Source: Apostichopus japonicus (lineage: Eukaryota > Echinodermata > Holothuroidea > Aspidochirotida > Stichopodidae). Taken from it: DNA of 64,000 nt. The stretch spans positions 21,326,898-21,390,897 of the forward strand of contig NC_092577.1 of NCBI RefSeq assembly GCF_037975245.1, read 5' to 3'. The translations under genes were made by a program, and so were the position numbers. The notes beneath the pieces are model-generated. The model saw nothing but the letters and a program-made list of their open reading frames with translations. It was not told the origin of the DNA and searched no databases. Below are positions 22,230 through 34,600 of this stretch, in pieces. Each line of letters begins with the position of its first letter. Positions within the stretch are counted from its first letter, which is position 1.

Positions 22230-25200
22230 TTTTTTTTTAAGCATAAAATCAGTATTATTTACAGCTTCAATGTAAACGCAAACACTATTTAATGAATAAT
22301 TTGGAAATACATATCAAATGTTGAAAGTTATTTGTACTTCTTGTAATTATTTTCTTCTTTTCATATAAAGTAATTATATTCCGAAAGTGACTCACTTAAT
22401 TAAAAAATGTGAATAGGCCTAGGCTAGGCCTATAATAAAGACTCAGTACACTGAGTAAAATAGTCAAACACATACACGGTAGCCTTGCTATAGTGCCGTT
22501 TTCAACAGTTCAGCTTAAGTCGGTTAATATCTGGTCCGATATTATTTTATTTACTTAATATATAAAACAGCGTAGACTTTTGTAAACGTCCCAGTTTCTA
22601 TCCTGTAATCAGTAACTGCCGTTAGGTAGCCTTGTATAGCTTTGAGTTAAAAGGTAATTATAGCCTAGGCCTAACTGTTACAAATTAAAACATTAAGTTA
22701 TCTTGTGGAAGTTGTGGCGAATGGCTGTGTCAATTAAAGAATAAACGGCCTGTATTATAGAGTTTCAAAGCGTTCATCATGCCTTTTTTTATAGGCCTAT
22801 ATGCATTTGTTAAGATAGCAAATATGATCGAGGGCCCATACCCATAGCCTACGTACGTTAATTTATAATTATTTAGGCTAGGCTATTTTTTTTAAACTTT
22901 GGCGGTAGCACGACAAGACATGGTTTGGTATCGGCTGCTCCCCCCCCCCAGCCTTCACTTTAAAGGCCTATCTAAATTAGACGACTATATCTAGTAGGCT
23001 ATAGTAGGCTATATCTCATAATCTATAAGTGGTAATTAACACCAAACGGACACCATCTCCCGCCCCTTCAGCTAAAACGAGTAAAAAACTAAAAAAGTAT
23101 AAAAAAATAAATAAAAAAAAGTCTATGCATGGCTAGGCTATAGCATAGATAGTATGTGTATATAGCTGTTGGTGTTAGAGCGGCAAGTTTGAAGTAGTAG
23201 AACTTGAACAAGGTCTAGGCTACAGCGATACTGTAGCGTAATTAATTTAGAGAATATGATACAGTGATGATTAAGCCTAACTTAATCTTAACAGGGCTTC
23301 AGTCTCTGCATACAACAATGATTCATGGCCGGGTGTTTACCGGCAGTTATACTATATATCCTCGATCTTCTTAAGTTGGCTAGCCTAGCTAGGCTAACCT
23401 GGCTATAGCCTAGGGCTAGGCCTACACAGACTGGTAAAAGTATCGGACTAGTACTATTAGTAATACTAGGCAAACTGGGCATCATGCTCGTAGCTAATTA
23501 GTCCTGATTGTAGCATAAATAAGGCGTAAGAGTAGGGCCTAGGATTTTAAGAAGGTTACCAGATACAGTTGCAATGGAGCCTGGTATTGGTAATTAAATC
23601 TGTCCGTCGACGAGCTTAGTCTTGCATGATACATGGCTGAGCTAAGTTGTAAATAATTAGGCCTATAATAATATTACTAAGTAGGCTAAAACCATTTATC
23701 AATGAAATTCGACTAATATTACTACCAAGTATTATTAAGTCAAATAGCGGTGTCGGATCAACATAAGAAACGAATTTCACATTGTTAGGCCAATTGGTCT
23801 AACTCTGTCAAAGTATAAGTTGTAACTTGCAGCTAGGCCTAGGCCTATTAATTTTATAGTTGATAGAAGCCACATGGCCGACGGAGGCAGTCAAATCACG
23901 CGAAACACTATAAAATAACATGTCAATAGGCCGATACCTTTTTCTTGTGTTTAAGTCTGCGAGCATTCCTTTCTACAATAAAGTTAGCCTTTTATTTTTA
24001 ACTGAGGGAATTTTCTATATCTTAAACATAGCTTAGGCTTACGTTAGACATACGGTCTATAGGCCTAGTACTAGCGCGCATCGCCATTGAGTACTAATTT
24101 TTAGGCTAACTTTGTCCTCGCCAATAAGTATATGGGTTTAAAGCAATAGTTAAAATAACTTAAATAAATTAAGAAGCTAACCCGATGACCAATTAGGTAC
24201 GAAAGTAACTTATAATTCCACTAAACTGTAACATATATATTATAACTTGTACAGTACTACTACACTAGTACAGTACTATACAACTATGTTCTTCTACAGT
24301 ACAATACTGCTAGCTCGCGCACATCAGGCCGATGACTAATCGGAGAATCCAACTCTCATACGTACAGCTTCTTGTTGTCATGACGACAATGACGACTACG
24401 TCATTGGGATTCCCAAACGGCTTGTCAGTTGTATATTACTAGTTAGTAAAATGATAGCACTCCCCCTTTGGATAAGTTCTCGGCTGATATTGTTCGTAAC
24501 TTGGAGCTTTGTGCGCCGAATTATAAGCTTTTGGCCTAGCTTACCGTTCTAATATTTTGACGACCAAATCTTTTGACATCAGGCTATGTGCAGTTTGAGA
24601 GGGTCAGGGGGCACGTCCTTTTTTTTGTTGCATCAATTGGAATCGTAAATGTATGATTTATTGGCCCCATATGCATGCCATATTTTCAAACATGGTCACC
24701 ATTTGGTCAAAATTCTGAATGTCTGAGAACAATTGGAGAGTGTAGACCTCAAAGAAATAATGTTGGAAAACTTCTTGCAATTTTAACGTGCTATAATTTG
24801 TGGTCATTTAAGTCCTCTCCACATGTCCAGATATGCTACTTTTCATTTGTCAATCTTCGTAACCTAAATTTGTATTTGGTTTTTCACTGGGTCTGTGGCT
24901 ATGTCGTGGGGAAGCAAGACCTCTGGGAAAGTAGGCCTAATTCTAACACGTTACCAATAACTTTGGTCCAATTTAGACACAATAACCTTATCACATGTCA
25001 CTTTCTATCCGTACCACGTAAGTTCGCCTTTTTTGAAGAAACTCGGTTAACTTCACTGGTTTGACAATTATTAATGTCATGTCTGAGCTGCACAGCGAAC
25101 ACAATTTCTTTGAAAATTACTCAAATGACAACATATTTGAAGAGCAAGGGATATTGTGAAGTGAATTTGTATTATTCATTGCATGCATATATTTAATTAC

Positions 25201-25430
25201 AGACTACATACAAGTTTCAATAAAGGAAATCCACAAGAACAAGTAATGTTGCACCCTAAAGAGCCACACAAACAATTAAGTTGCAGACTTAACAATTAAG
25301 AAATAATTTGAATCCTTAAAAAAACAATTCAATTTAATAGGAGTAAATATAAATAAATAACTTGTGAGCTTGTACTTAAGAATTAGGCACAGTTAACAAA
25401 GAGGGAAACTACATGATGTGTGACTATAAA
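22230..25430. other. Long non-coding stretch, TAGGCC-rich
   Basis: No convincing gene. It is AT-rich with dense TAGGCCTA and TAGCCTAGG motifs between about 22.4 and 24.1 kb. At 24660-24710 a block beginning TTGGCCCCATATGC resembles 45292-45340, suggesting a dispersed repeat. The 129-codon open frame at 24675-25064 lies in that repeat and has no coding signature. Confidence 0.5.
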
Positions 25431-25439
25431 AGCCCCCAA

Positions 25440-25890
25440 AAACTTTCAAGTGGAAACTAAAAAGAACAATTGATGAAAAACAACTTTATGAATACCTTTC
25501 GAAAGATAATTAACCTATAAACAAGGATTTTAGATAATGGAAACCAACAAGAACAATTGATGAATGTAATTAATGTAACCACCCGAACCCTGCCAACCCC
25601 TCCCCCTAACAAATGTTGAATCCATATTTTACAAATGCCTTAAGAAAGATAATTAAATTATAGAGGATTTTAAATAATGGAAACCAACAAGAACAAGTGA
25701 TGAATTTAATTTTGTAACCTCTATAAACCCTCTCTCCCCCAACTCTAACAAATGTTGACTCAAAAACACTTTACAAATGGATGCTTAAATATAATTTAAT
25801 TATAGACAATTTCCAATAATGGAAACCTACAAGAATTGATTCATACTACCCCCCTCCCCCACCATACAAATGACCCAGAACCTTTTGAAA
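25440..25890. repeat. Degenerate tandem repeats, about 125-bp period
   Basis: ATAATGGAAACC(A/T)ACAAGAA recurs at about 25535, 25675 and 25818, with an older copy near 25450, each followed by TGATGAAT-like sequence, a C-rich patch and ACAAATG. It lies just upstream of the transposase remnant. Confidence 0.6.
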
Positions 25891-25962
25891 AAATATTGCC
25901 TATTGTAATGATTTATAACCTCAGGTGGTAATAGATCCTGAAAATTCTTTATATCCCTGCAG

Positions 25963-27933
25963 CCATTTTACTATGGAAACGCACAAAATACAAACGCAAA
26001 TGGATTTCTGCAGCTCGTTTGCTTAATACTGGAAGAAACCACCAAACTCTCAGAGACGAGGATTATGGTGCTAGTTGTAGCTTGGGATCTACTGAAGAAC
26101 TTCACAGTACTGCAAGTGCTGAAAAGCAACTTGAGAATAGGGCTACATATTCCATGTTTGATTGTGATGGCACCCAATCATTACAAGCTGATGACATCAG
26201 TGAACATGATAATGAAAAGCCAACAGAGCCTGGTCCTGAACAGAGGTATGATGATGAATCCGAATCGGATGAATGTGACTCTGCCGAAGAGGGTCATTCA
26301 GTGGGAGAAGGCCATTCTAATCACAGCACCAAATTGTGTACAATTGAAACCGACCTTGCTAGTTGGGCAGTTGAATATCATGTTAAGCATAATGCAATTG
26401 ATGGCCTACTAAAAATACTACAAAAATCAGGACATAGTTGTCTCCCTACTACTGCTCGTACACTGTTAAATTCTCCAAGGAATGTTACCTCTACCATCAA
26501 ATCTGGCATGGACTACATATACCTTGGATTAAAGAGTGAACTCCTTAAGATTGTCAAATGTTATGCTTTAACAAACTCTACTATTGACCATGTTGAAATC
26601 TCACTGAATATTGATGGTTTGCCATTGTTCAAAAGTGCCAACACATCCCTTTGGCCAATACTGTGTGGTGTAATGAACTTGCAACCAGTCAAAGTTTTTC
26701 CAGTAGCACTTTCCTTAGGAATTTCAAAACCCAAAAATTTGGACTTCTTGATTGATACCACAAATGACTTAAATGATTTACTCTGCCATGGTCTTTCAAA
26801 TGACGGAAGAAACATAAAAGTCACCTTACGTTGTATTGTGTGTGATGCTCCTGCTAGAGCTTTTGTGAAATGTATGAAGTTATACTCTGGTTATTATGGC
26901 TGTGGACGGCATAACTTTGCGAACTGACGACTCTTTTCGATGCCAGACAAATATTGAACATCACAAGCAAGTCTCATCTCCATTCTGTGATGTCACCAAT
27001 GTGAATATGGTCACATCGTTCCCCATTGATTATATGCATCAAGTTTGCCTTGGTGTCATGAGAAAATTACTAATATCATGGATATGAGGCAAAAAAGAAG
27101 TAAGAATGTCAGCAGGACATGTCGAAGAAATCAGCAATCGATTACTAGCTCTGAAGCCAAGTTTTACCAATCAGTTTGCTAGAAAGCCAAGGAGCCTGTC
27201 AGACATCGATCGATGGAAAGCAACAGAGTTTCGTCAATTCCTTCTTTACACAGGCAAGATTGTTTTGAAAGGAATTTTAAGGAAAGACCTGTATGACCAT
27301 TTCCTATGTCTCAGCTTAGCTGTCTCAATATTGGTTTGTCCATCAACTACACACATTCACTACCAGTATGCAGACCAGTTATTGAAGTATGCGGTACACC
27401 AGTTCCGTACCTTGTATGGTGATGAGTTCCTTGTGTACAATGTTCACTCGTTAGTTCATTTGGCAGATGAAGCTGTGTTACATGGCAGCTTGGACAGGTC
27501 TGCAGCTTTTCCATTTGAAAATTACATGCAGCACTTAAAGAGGCTAGTTAGATCTGGCAGGAACCCACTTATCCAGATAACCAAGAGATTATGTGAATAT
27601 TCCGAGGCACACAGTTTTCCGCCAATCAGCAAATGCAGCATTTCTGTTAAGAGACCAAACAATCATTATATTATAAATAATTCATGTTGCTGTGAAATTT
27701 TACACAGCATCAGCTATACTGGAGATGAGAGGAATCTTTACTTGTGCAGAGCCTACGAAAAGACTCATCCAGTAACCAGCCATCCATGCGATTCCAGAAT
27801 AATTGGTGCTCATTTAGTTTACAAGAGGGATGCTGTCATAAAAGAAATAGTCTCTGATCAATTGACCACTAATGCTCTGGCATTTGAAAAATCAGATTCC
27901 ATCATTTTTCTTGCAATATTACATCAAATTTAA
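25963..27933 (+). pseudogene. CACTA/EnSpm-type transposase remnant
   Basis: The N-terminal third is acidic and then has LASWAVEYHVKHNAIDGLL and TARTLLNSP, a signature I associate with animal CACTA-type transposases. The catalytic core shows DGLPLFKS (Asp codon at 26613), CDAPAR (Asp codon at 26844), then [15 protein letters not shown] (about 27029) and VHSLVHLADE...FPFENYMQ (about 27440-27530), where the last acidic residue is expected. The frame breaks near 26900: the segment between GYYGC and LRTDDSFR is too short, suggesting a small deletion with frameshift. A TGA at 27085-27087 interrupts the second half. The frame is open upstream to an acceptor-like CTGCAG at 25962, with no ATG in frame, so an upstream exon may be missing. 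Confidence 0.75.
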
Positions 27934-28275
27934 AAAGTAAGCAGCACAAATGTACTTCCAAATTTATAATGATGATATCGCAATCACTACTGATGTGAAG
28001 AGGAAATATTCATGACTACATACAAGCTAATTCTTAGAATAATTGACTGTAAAGATCACTTATCGAGACTTTCCAACAACATTCCATGCAGATCCTAGGA
28101 ATTTTAAACATGTAAAAAGAGTTCTTTAAATAAAACTACATCAGCGTAAAACAATATTTGCAAGTAGTTTCATTGGATCTTTTGGTAGATTTTAGAATTA
28201 TTGTACAGCATAATTGAAATACCTTTGAAATATATCTGGTTGTCATAATTCTTCATGTGACTTTATTTCTTGCAG

Positions 28276-28683
28276 ATGAACCAATTTGCAGTTGTGGAGT
28301 TTGTGGCTGAGGGGTCTGTGGAAGTTGTGAGCAGAAAATGGATTGCAGGTAGTTGTGAAGTAAGTCATTTCCAAATATTTCTACAACCACTTGGAATCTT
28401 ACATCACTCTTTAGTTTTAGCCAACCATGAGTCACAGGTATAAAGACCCATTAATGTGTATTGCACACTTACCATTACAATGTGTCAGAGTATGTCAATA
28501 TGTCAGTGAAAGTGGTACAAGTACAATCACTTCAATACTGTCCCAACAATCATATTGCTTTGTATTTTCAGAATCTACACTGTTATTGGCCAAGAAGCAA
28601 TGCCACTTTCAGGGCCAAAAAGGGGGAAATGCCTGATCCCGAAAGATGGTCGAAGCACAAAGTGCGCGTGTTTCGTTTCGTTG
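28276..28683 (+). CDS. DUF4806 gene exons 1-2: N-terminal module
   Basis: Exon 1 (28276-28359) opens with ATG directly after TTTCTTGCAG, so a 5' UTR exon or more coding sequence probably lies upstream. It encodes FAVVEF, SVEVVS and KWI. Exon 2 (28572-28683) continues in phase 0 with LHCYWPRS, KKGEMPDPERW and HKVRVF. The order VEF..SVEVV..W...CYWP..W..VRV is the usual start of these proteins. Exon 2 ends in phase 1. Confidence 0.7.
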
Positions 28684-31600
28684 GTAGGCAATTCCAAATT
28701 TCTCCTTACTTCCAAATTCCATCTATATGCTTGTTTGAATATTGACACAAACTTAGTGACATTAGTTCAAGAAACCAAATACTCTCTCGCAGAGCTGATA
28801 AGTAGCCTACAACCACAATTTTATATTGATGTACTTCTTTTCTAGATTTTAGCTGTTTCATAATGCAGGCGCAAATTCAAGCCAAGTGGAAAGCAAATCA
28901 AAACAAGAAAACCAAGAGGTTTTGAGATTCCTTGGCATCTAAATATTACTGTAGGTTCATTGTGTACACTTGGTTCCGACCTTTTATGAATATCAATGTA
29001 GCATCAACACAAATGTTGTTCCTTGCTATCAGCTCAAGTTTGATGAACAAATTGATATTTTAAAGAATTTGCTTTCAGCTCTACCACTCATTAATATTCA
29101 TGCCCCCCTCATTAATAGTATTGGGGTAGAATTCCGACTTGCAGCTGGAAGGTTAGGGGTTCGACTCCTGGCCGGGTCATACTGAAGATTTGTTGAAAAT
29201 CACTCTAAGCCCCGCCCACTCATTAATATTCATGAATTAGCACAAAAAAATAGGGATCGTCTACTCATGATGGGTAACCTATGTACCAAAAATGAGATCA
29301 ATCCACCTTGGGATTGCTGAGAAAACCTAATTTCAAGCTTTTTTGCGAAAAACAACTTAGCCCCGCCCCTCATGAATAATAATGAGATTGAACTAACTGT
29401 TACCATATTCATATAGAGGACTTTCCTCTTGTACCACCAAACCAAGTTCCATGAAAATTGAACATACGGTTGCGAAGATATTAACATTTGTTGAAAATCA
29501 CTCTAAGCCCCGCCCACTCATTAATATTCATGATATTAGCACCAAAATAAATAGGGATCGTCTACTCATGATGGGTAACCTATGTACCAAGAATGAGATC
29601 AATCCACCTTGGGATTGCTGAGAAAACCTAATTTCAAGCTTCTTTACGAAAAACACTTAGCCCCGCCCCTCATGAATAATAATAACATTGGACAAACTGT
29701 CACCATATTCATATAGAGAACTTTCCTCTTGTACCAACAAACCAAGTTGCATGAAAATTTAACTTACGGTTGCGAAGATATTGTCATTTGTTGAAAATCA
29801 CTCTTAGCCCCGCCCACCAAAAGGCATTCCCTTCAAAACGGATTCCGTATGACATTGATGGAACACTGACTGAGTGAGCCTTCAGTTCAAACTGCAATTG
29901 TACCCCCTTTACAATGTATTAGTCAATAAAGTTGTTAATTGCTCTATGCTATGATGAAAATCCAAAATAATCATACCTGAACACACTGGGAACTGTTAGT
30001 CTGTCATCATTTCCATACCACAGACAACTATAACAAGGCACAGAAACTGTCACGGCTGGCCGAGGAAACTTCCAACATAGATTCTGAAGGGGAAAGCCTT
30101 CAGAACAGCTCAAGAAAGAGAACGGCACCGGCAAGATTTGTCTCCAGTGGTTCTGAGAGTGATGGAGACGGTAGGCATCTGAAGATGATGTTATTTTTTT
30201 TCCAGCAGTATCTAGTTCTTCCTCAGTTTCGTCAAGTCCTACCCCTGTTAAGAGGAGAAAACATTAAAACATTTCTCTTAAATTATGTTACAAAAAATGC
30301 TACAGTATCAATATGAATCAACATGTCATGGAAGAAAACATTGGTTTTTCAAAGCCCTTTGTTGAAGATTATGACATTTGACTTGCTAACAATTAATTTT
30401 TGCTGATTTAACGTTTTCATTTACAAGAGACAGCCTTTAATAATAGCCATATCAGAGAGTTATTGAAGAATAAGGTTTTAAGTAATTGTTGCTGCATATG
30501 TCATATTTCAACTTTAAGACATTTCGGCCTGATTGTATTGCCACGAGTACTATCATATGTACAATCATTAAAGAAAGTTTTTTGTTGTTGTTGCTCACAT
30601 GCCATTGCAGATGAAAATGAAGACAACACTGAAAAAGCCATATCTGCACCAGTTGCAGCCCTTCCAAAGCCTCCAGTTCTTTCAGGCATCCATCAAAAGA
30701 GGCCATTCATTACATCCATAGGTAAAGCAGATGCTTTTTCACAATTATTCTCCTAACGTTTCTCATGGATTCATTCAATGCGGTTTAATGAAAGTCAGTA
30801 GGTTTACCAAGTAGGAAATGAATACAAGGTCCCCTTCTTCAGGTAATGTTCTTTCAAGGTTTTGACATATTGTCACTGGCAGCTGACCTCAATTGACCAC
30901 CAATTATCTCAGTTCCATCAGAAACACAGTATGCATATTCCAAACATGAGAACTACCAGGCTTCTGAAAGGATAGGGGCTGAGAGGGCACGCTGATAGAG
31001 GCGGTAACAAAAGGGAAGGGCCGTCTGCAGTTAAGTCACAGCCTACGTAGGCAGAGAGGACCAAGATCTGTTCTTGAGTTTCCTTATCTTTTCAACTCGA
31101 ACCAACCAATAACGTTAACCAAAAATATAAGTAGTAAACAGCTCCTGAAAGTGATATGAAGAAACAAACATTAAACAACATGGAAATATGAAATTATAAC
31201 AGTACTCCTGCAAAAGTAAACTAAATCGCTCATACTACAATATGCACACGTTGGTACAATACTTCTTTCAAATAGCATAGTTACACCGAAAGCATTCCCA
31301 ACATAAGAATTCATGTGAAATAATTGTAGAAATAGCAAACAGTCAATGACTGTGAAAAAAATTAGCAACAAATCCTTACTGAACATATAAATTATTGTAA
31401 AGGTTCATTCACAATTTCTATGCGTAAAATATATTCATTGATATTTAAACCTGTTCGTATTTATAATTTGTAAGCTCTGCAGCATTCTCGTGCAATCTTG
31501 CATGGCAACCATTCCCAGATGCGAAATTCTTCACATGACAGCACCGCACAATAGTTAGTTTCAATTGTTTTGTGTAAGAAGCCGAGACGTCTCGCACTGG

Positions 31601-34600
31601 GCATATTCCTCACATACTGAAAAGTCTTTGTACAGACCACAACCATGCATGCTGTTAAGATAAAAAATTTGGCCACACCTTAAGACTACCAACTAAGCCG
31701 TTATTTTTCAAGAGTCCAAAGTGGTACGTTAATTTATGTTATGGTTTAATGTTATAAGTTTACCCAGGACCTAAAGGCTTCTTCCTGTCCAATTGTATAT
31801 GTATTTTATCGAATGTGCACTTTGTAGTTGTTTGTATCATTATTATTTGTATTTGTAGTTTTCACCAAGGTAAAGAACAAAAGAAGAAGAATAAATTAAA
31901 GAGCAACCTTCCGTAGAAGACTCGGTCCTTTTTGATGGCTTCAGTTATAGTGAAAACTCTTAACCATCTAAGAGAGTCGTAGACTACAAGACGGGCTGTC
32001 AGCCACTCCCTTTGAAGATCGGAAAGCGACGGTCCCGACTTCGCCAGCGTCGCCGGAGTAAACCAGTATCGGACATCGACGATTATTCGCCCTCCACCAG
32101 CCACAGTACCAGTAAAGGGGATCCAGACCTGAGACCATCCATCACGGATTGAAGAACAACCCCAGCGCTCTGGTGGTATCAACTGGACGATAACGGTGAG
32201 AGTACATAATCGTTTTTACACCAGTGAGTCCCTTCCAGCCGTTTGACAGACCATTCTTGTAACCTCGTATGGCCACTCTGAAATGTTGTTAAGATTACCT
32301 CTAATTGCATTATTAATTTACATTGTTATCCTATTTTATACCATTGGCACCATGAGTACTCACAGTGAAACACAATTAGTCCTAACCCCTCCCCTAGTTG
32401 ACCAGAGCAGTTTACAGCCACCCCTAGCTGAAGGCATACCCGGAACTTTAGAGGGTTCGACAAATGAAACTGCTTTGCGCTCTAGTTCTCGTAAAAGACA
32501 ATATTCAGAAAAGGGTCTTTTATATGAAATTGATGAGAGGCAACGGCGTTTGAGGGATAAGGTTTCAAAATGGCGGCGTTGCGCAATCAAAATTGAAAGC
32601 TTAATGGCAGATCCTAGGGATGTTTCTGTCCTGAAACAAGAGCGCGATTCACTAGACCAAATAATGAATGATGTTGCAGCCGCTAGTGAAGACTACAATC
32701 AAATCCTAACCATAGCAGAGAAGCCTAATGATTACTCTAAATTTGAAAACGTTGAGGCAGAAAACTACCATCTACTCAAACGCGTTGCTGCACTCATTAA
32801 AGAAATCGAAGATCGAAAGTCATATAGGTCTAGTAGTCACAAATCTTCCCGGTCATCTCGCAGCTTGCGCTCTTTTCAAAGGTCCACCGCTTCTAAAAAG
32901 GCAGATCTCGAAGGTCATAGAGCAGCCTTGCAAGCGAAACTTAAATACATCGAACAAGAGGAGAAGCAAAATGCTGCATTGAAAAAAATACAAACTATGA
33001 GAGAAATTGAAATGGCTCAAGCTAAATTGGATGCGATTGCAAAGGTTGAACAAGAGTCAAAGGTTTCATTAGAGGATATCCCTGACCAGAGTGAGAATAA
33101 AGGGCAGTATGTTCAAGATTACTTAGTATCCCACTCATCATATAATCCTATAGCAGAAACTAAACCAGTAGAGTCCTACTCAAAGGACCCAATTGTTGAA
33201 TTTAAACCCCTGATGGATATACCTTGTCCTCCTACGACCACCATGGGCTCAGAAATATTCAATCATATGTCAACACAGCCAGCTCCTAGGCCTAATCCCC
33301 CGAATTCAAATGCAAACACTCAAAATACATGGTGTTACCCCCTTGGTTTGCCTAGTTTTGAAACAAATCGTCACAGAACGGTAAATCGGGAACAGGAAGA
33401 ATCGGGAACTGAAATGAGGAGTTTGGCTAGAGCATTTGGCGAACAGGCTTCATTGAATCGCCTACCCCCTCCTGAACCTGGTATATTTTCTGGGGATCCC
33501 TTAAAGTATCTGGGGCGGAAGAGTGCCTTTGAAAGCCTTATTGATCATAGATCCATCCCCCATGTAGAAAGAATGCATTACCTGAAAAAATACCTGGGTG
33601 GTCTAGCTAGGGAAGCTGTAGAAGGGTATTTCCTTTTATGTACTGACCAGGCCTATGGGGAAGCAAAACAACTACTGGATCAACGTTATGGAGATCCGTT
33701 CGTGATAGCCAATGCCTTTAGGGATAAGTTAGACACTTGGCCAAAAATTCCTCCCCGCGATGGTGAAGCCCTTAGAAAGTTTTCAGACTTTCTGAGACAA
33801 TGCGAAAGTGCCATGCGCATCACCAATAGTTTAAACGTCCTCAATGATGTAAGAGAAAATCGCAAAATGCTCTCCAAGTTACCCGATTGGTTAATTACGA
33901 GATGGGGTAGAAAGGTTTCCGAACGAAGAAGGGAGGGTAGAGGGTTCCCACCATTCAGAGAATTTAAGGATTTTATGGTTACAGAATCAAATATCAGTTG
34001 CGATCCAGTGATTTCAATTCAGGCGTTAAGGGGTAATCAAGGAATGATCAAGAATGACCGTAGTAAGGCTGGGGCGAATGCATTTTCTACGAGTGTTACC
34101 CAAAATTCAATTCAAAATGGGAACTTCTACGAACTAAAATGTTTTCTGTGTGGAAAAAGGCATCACATTGATGACTGTAAAACTATTCTAGAAATGACGT
34201 TGCACGAAAGAAATGCTTTCGTCAGGGAAAAGGGACTTTGCTATGGATGTCTTAAGCGGGGACATAGAGTTCATGATTGTCGGAAGAAATTGGATTGCAA
34301 AATGTGTAAGAAAAATCATCCTTCCTCACTCCATCGGGATATAGTGGAAAGTCCAAAGCCCAATGTTGAGAGCGTTGATAAAGGGGTCCAAGCAAACATT
34401 TCACTTAATGGTAATGTTAGTGTAACTCAATTGAATAACACTAAAGAGATTAGCAAAAGTTCCCTTACAGTACCAGTTTGGTTGTCACATTGTGGTAACC
34501 CTCAAAGGGAGATCCTAACATATGCCCTTTTGGACACACAGTCCGATACTACATTCGTCCTCGATAGTATACCCAATGAATTAGGAGTAGTTGGAAATCA

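Noticed and set aside
24240-24320. CACTAG sites as termini of the CACTA element
   Set aside because: CACTAG occurs here and near 45909, but without matching inverted sequence beyond a few bases or a 3-bp target duplication.
24675-25064. 129-codon open frame on the plus strand
   Set aside because: Lies in a dispersed repeat with a partial relative at 45.3 kb, has no recognised motif and no splice context.
25440-25890. CRISPR-like regular repeats
   Set aside because: Units are long, degenerate and without unique spacers, and the genome is eukaryotic.
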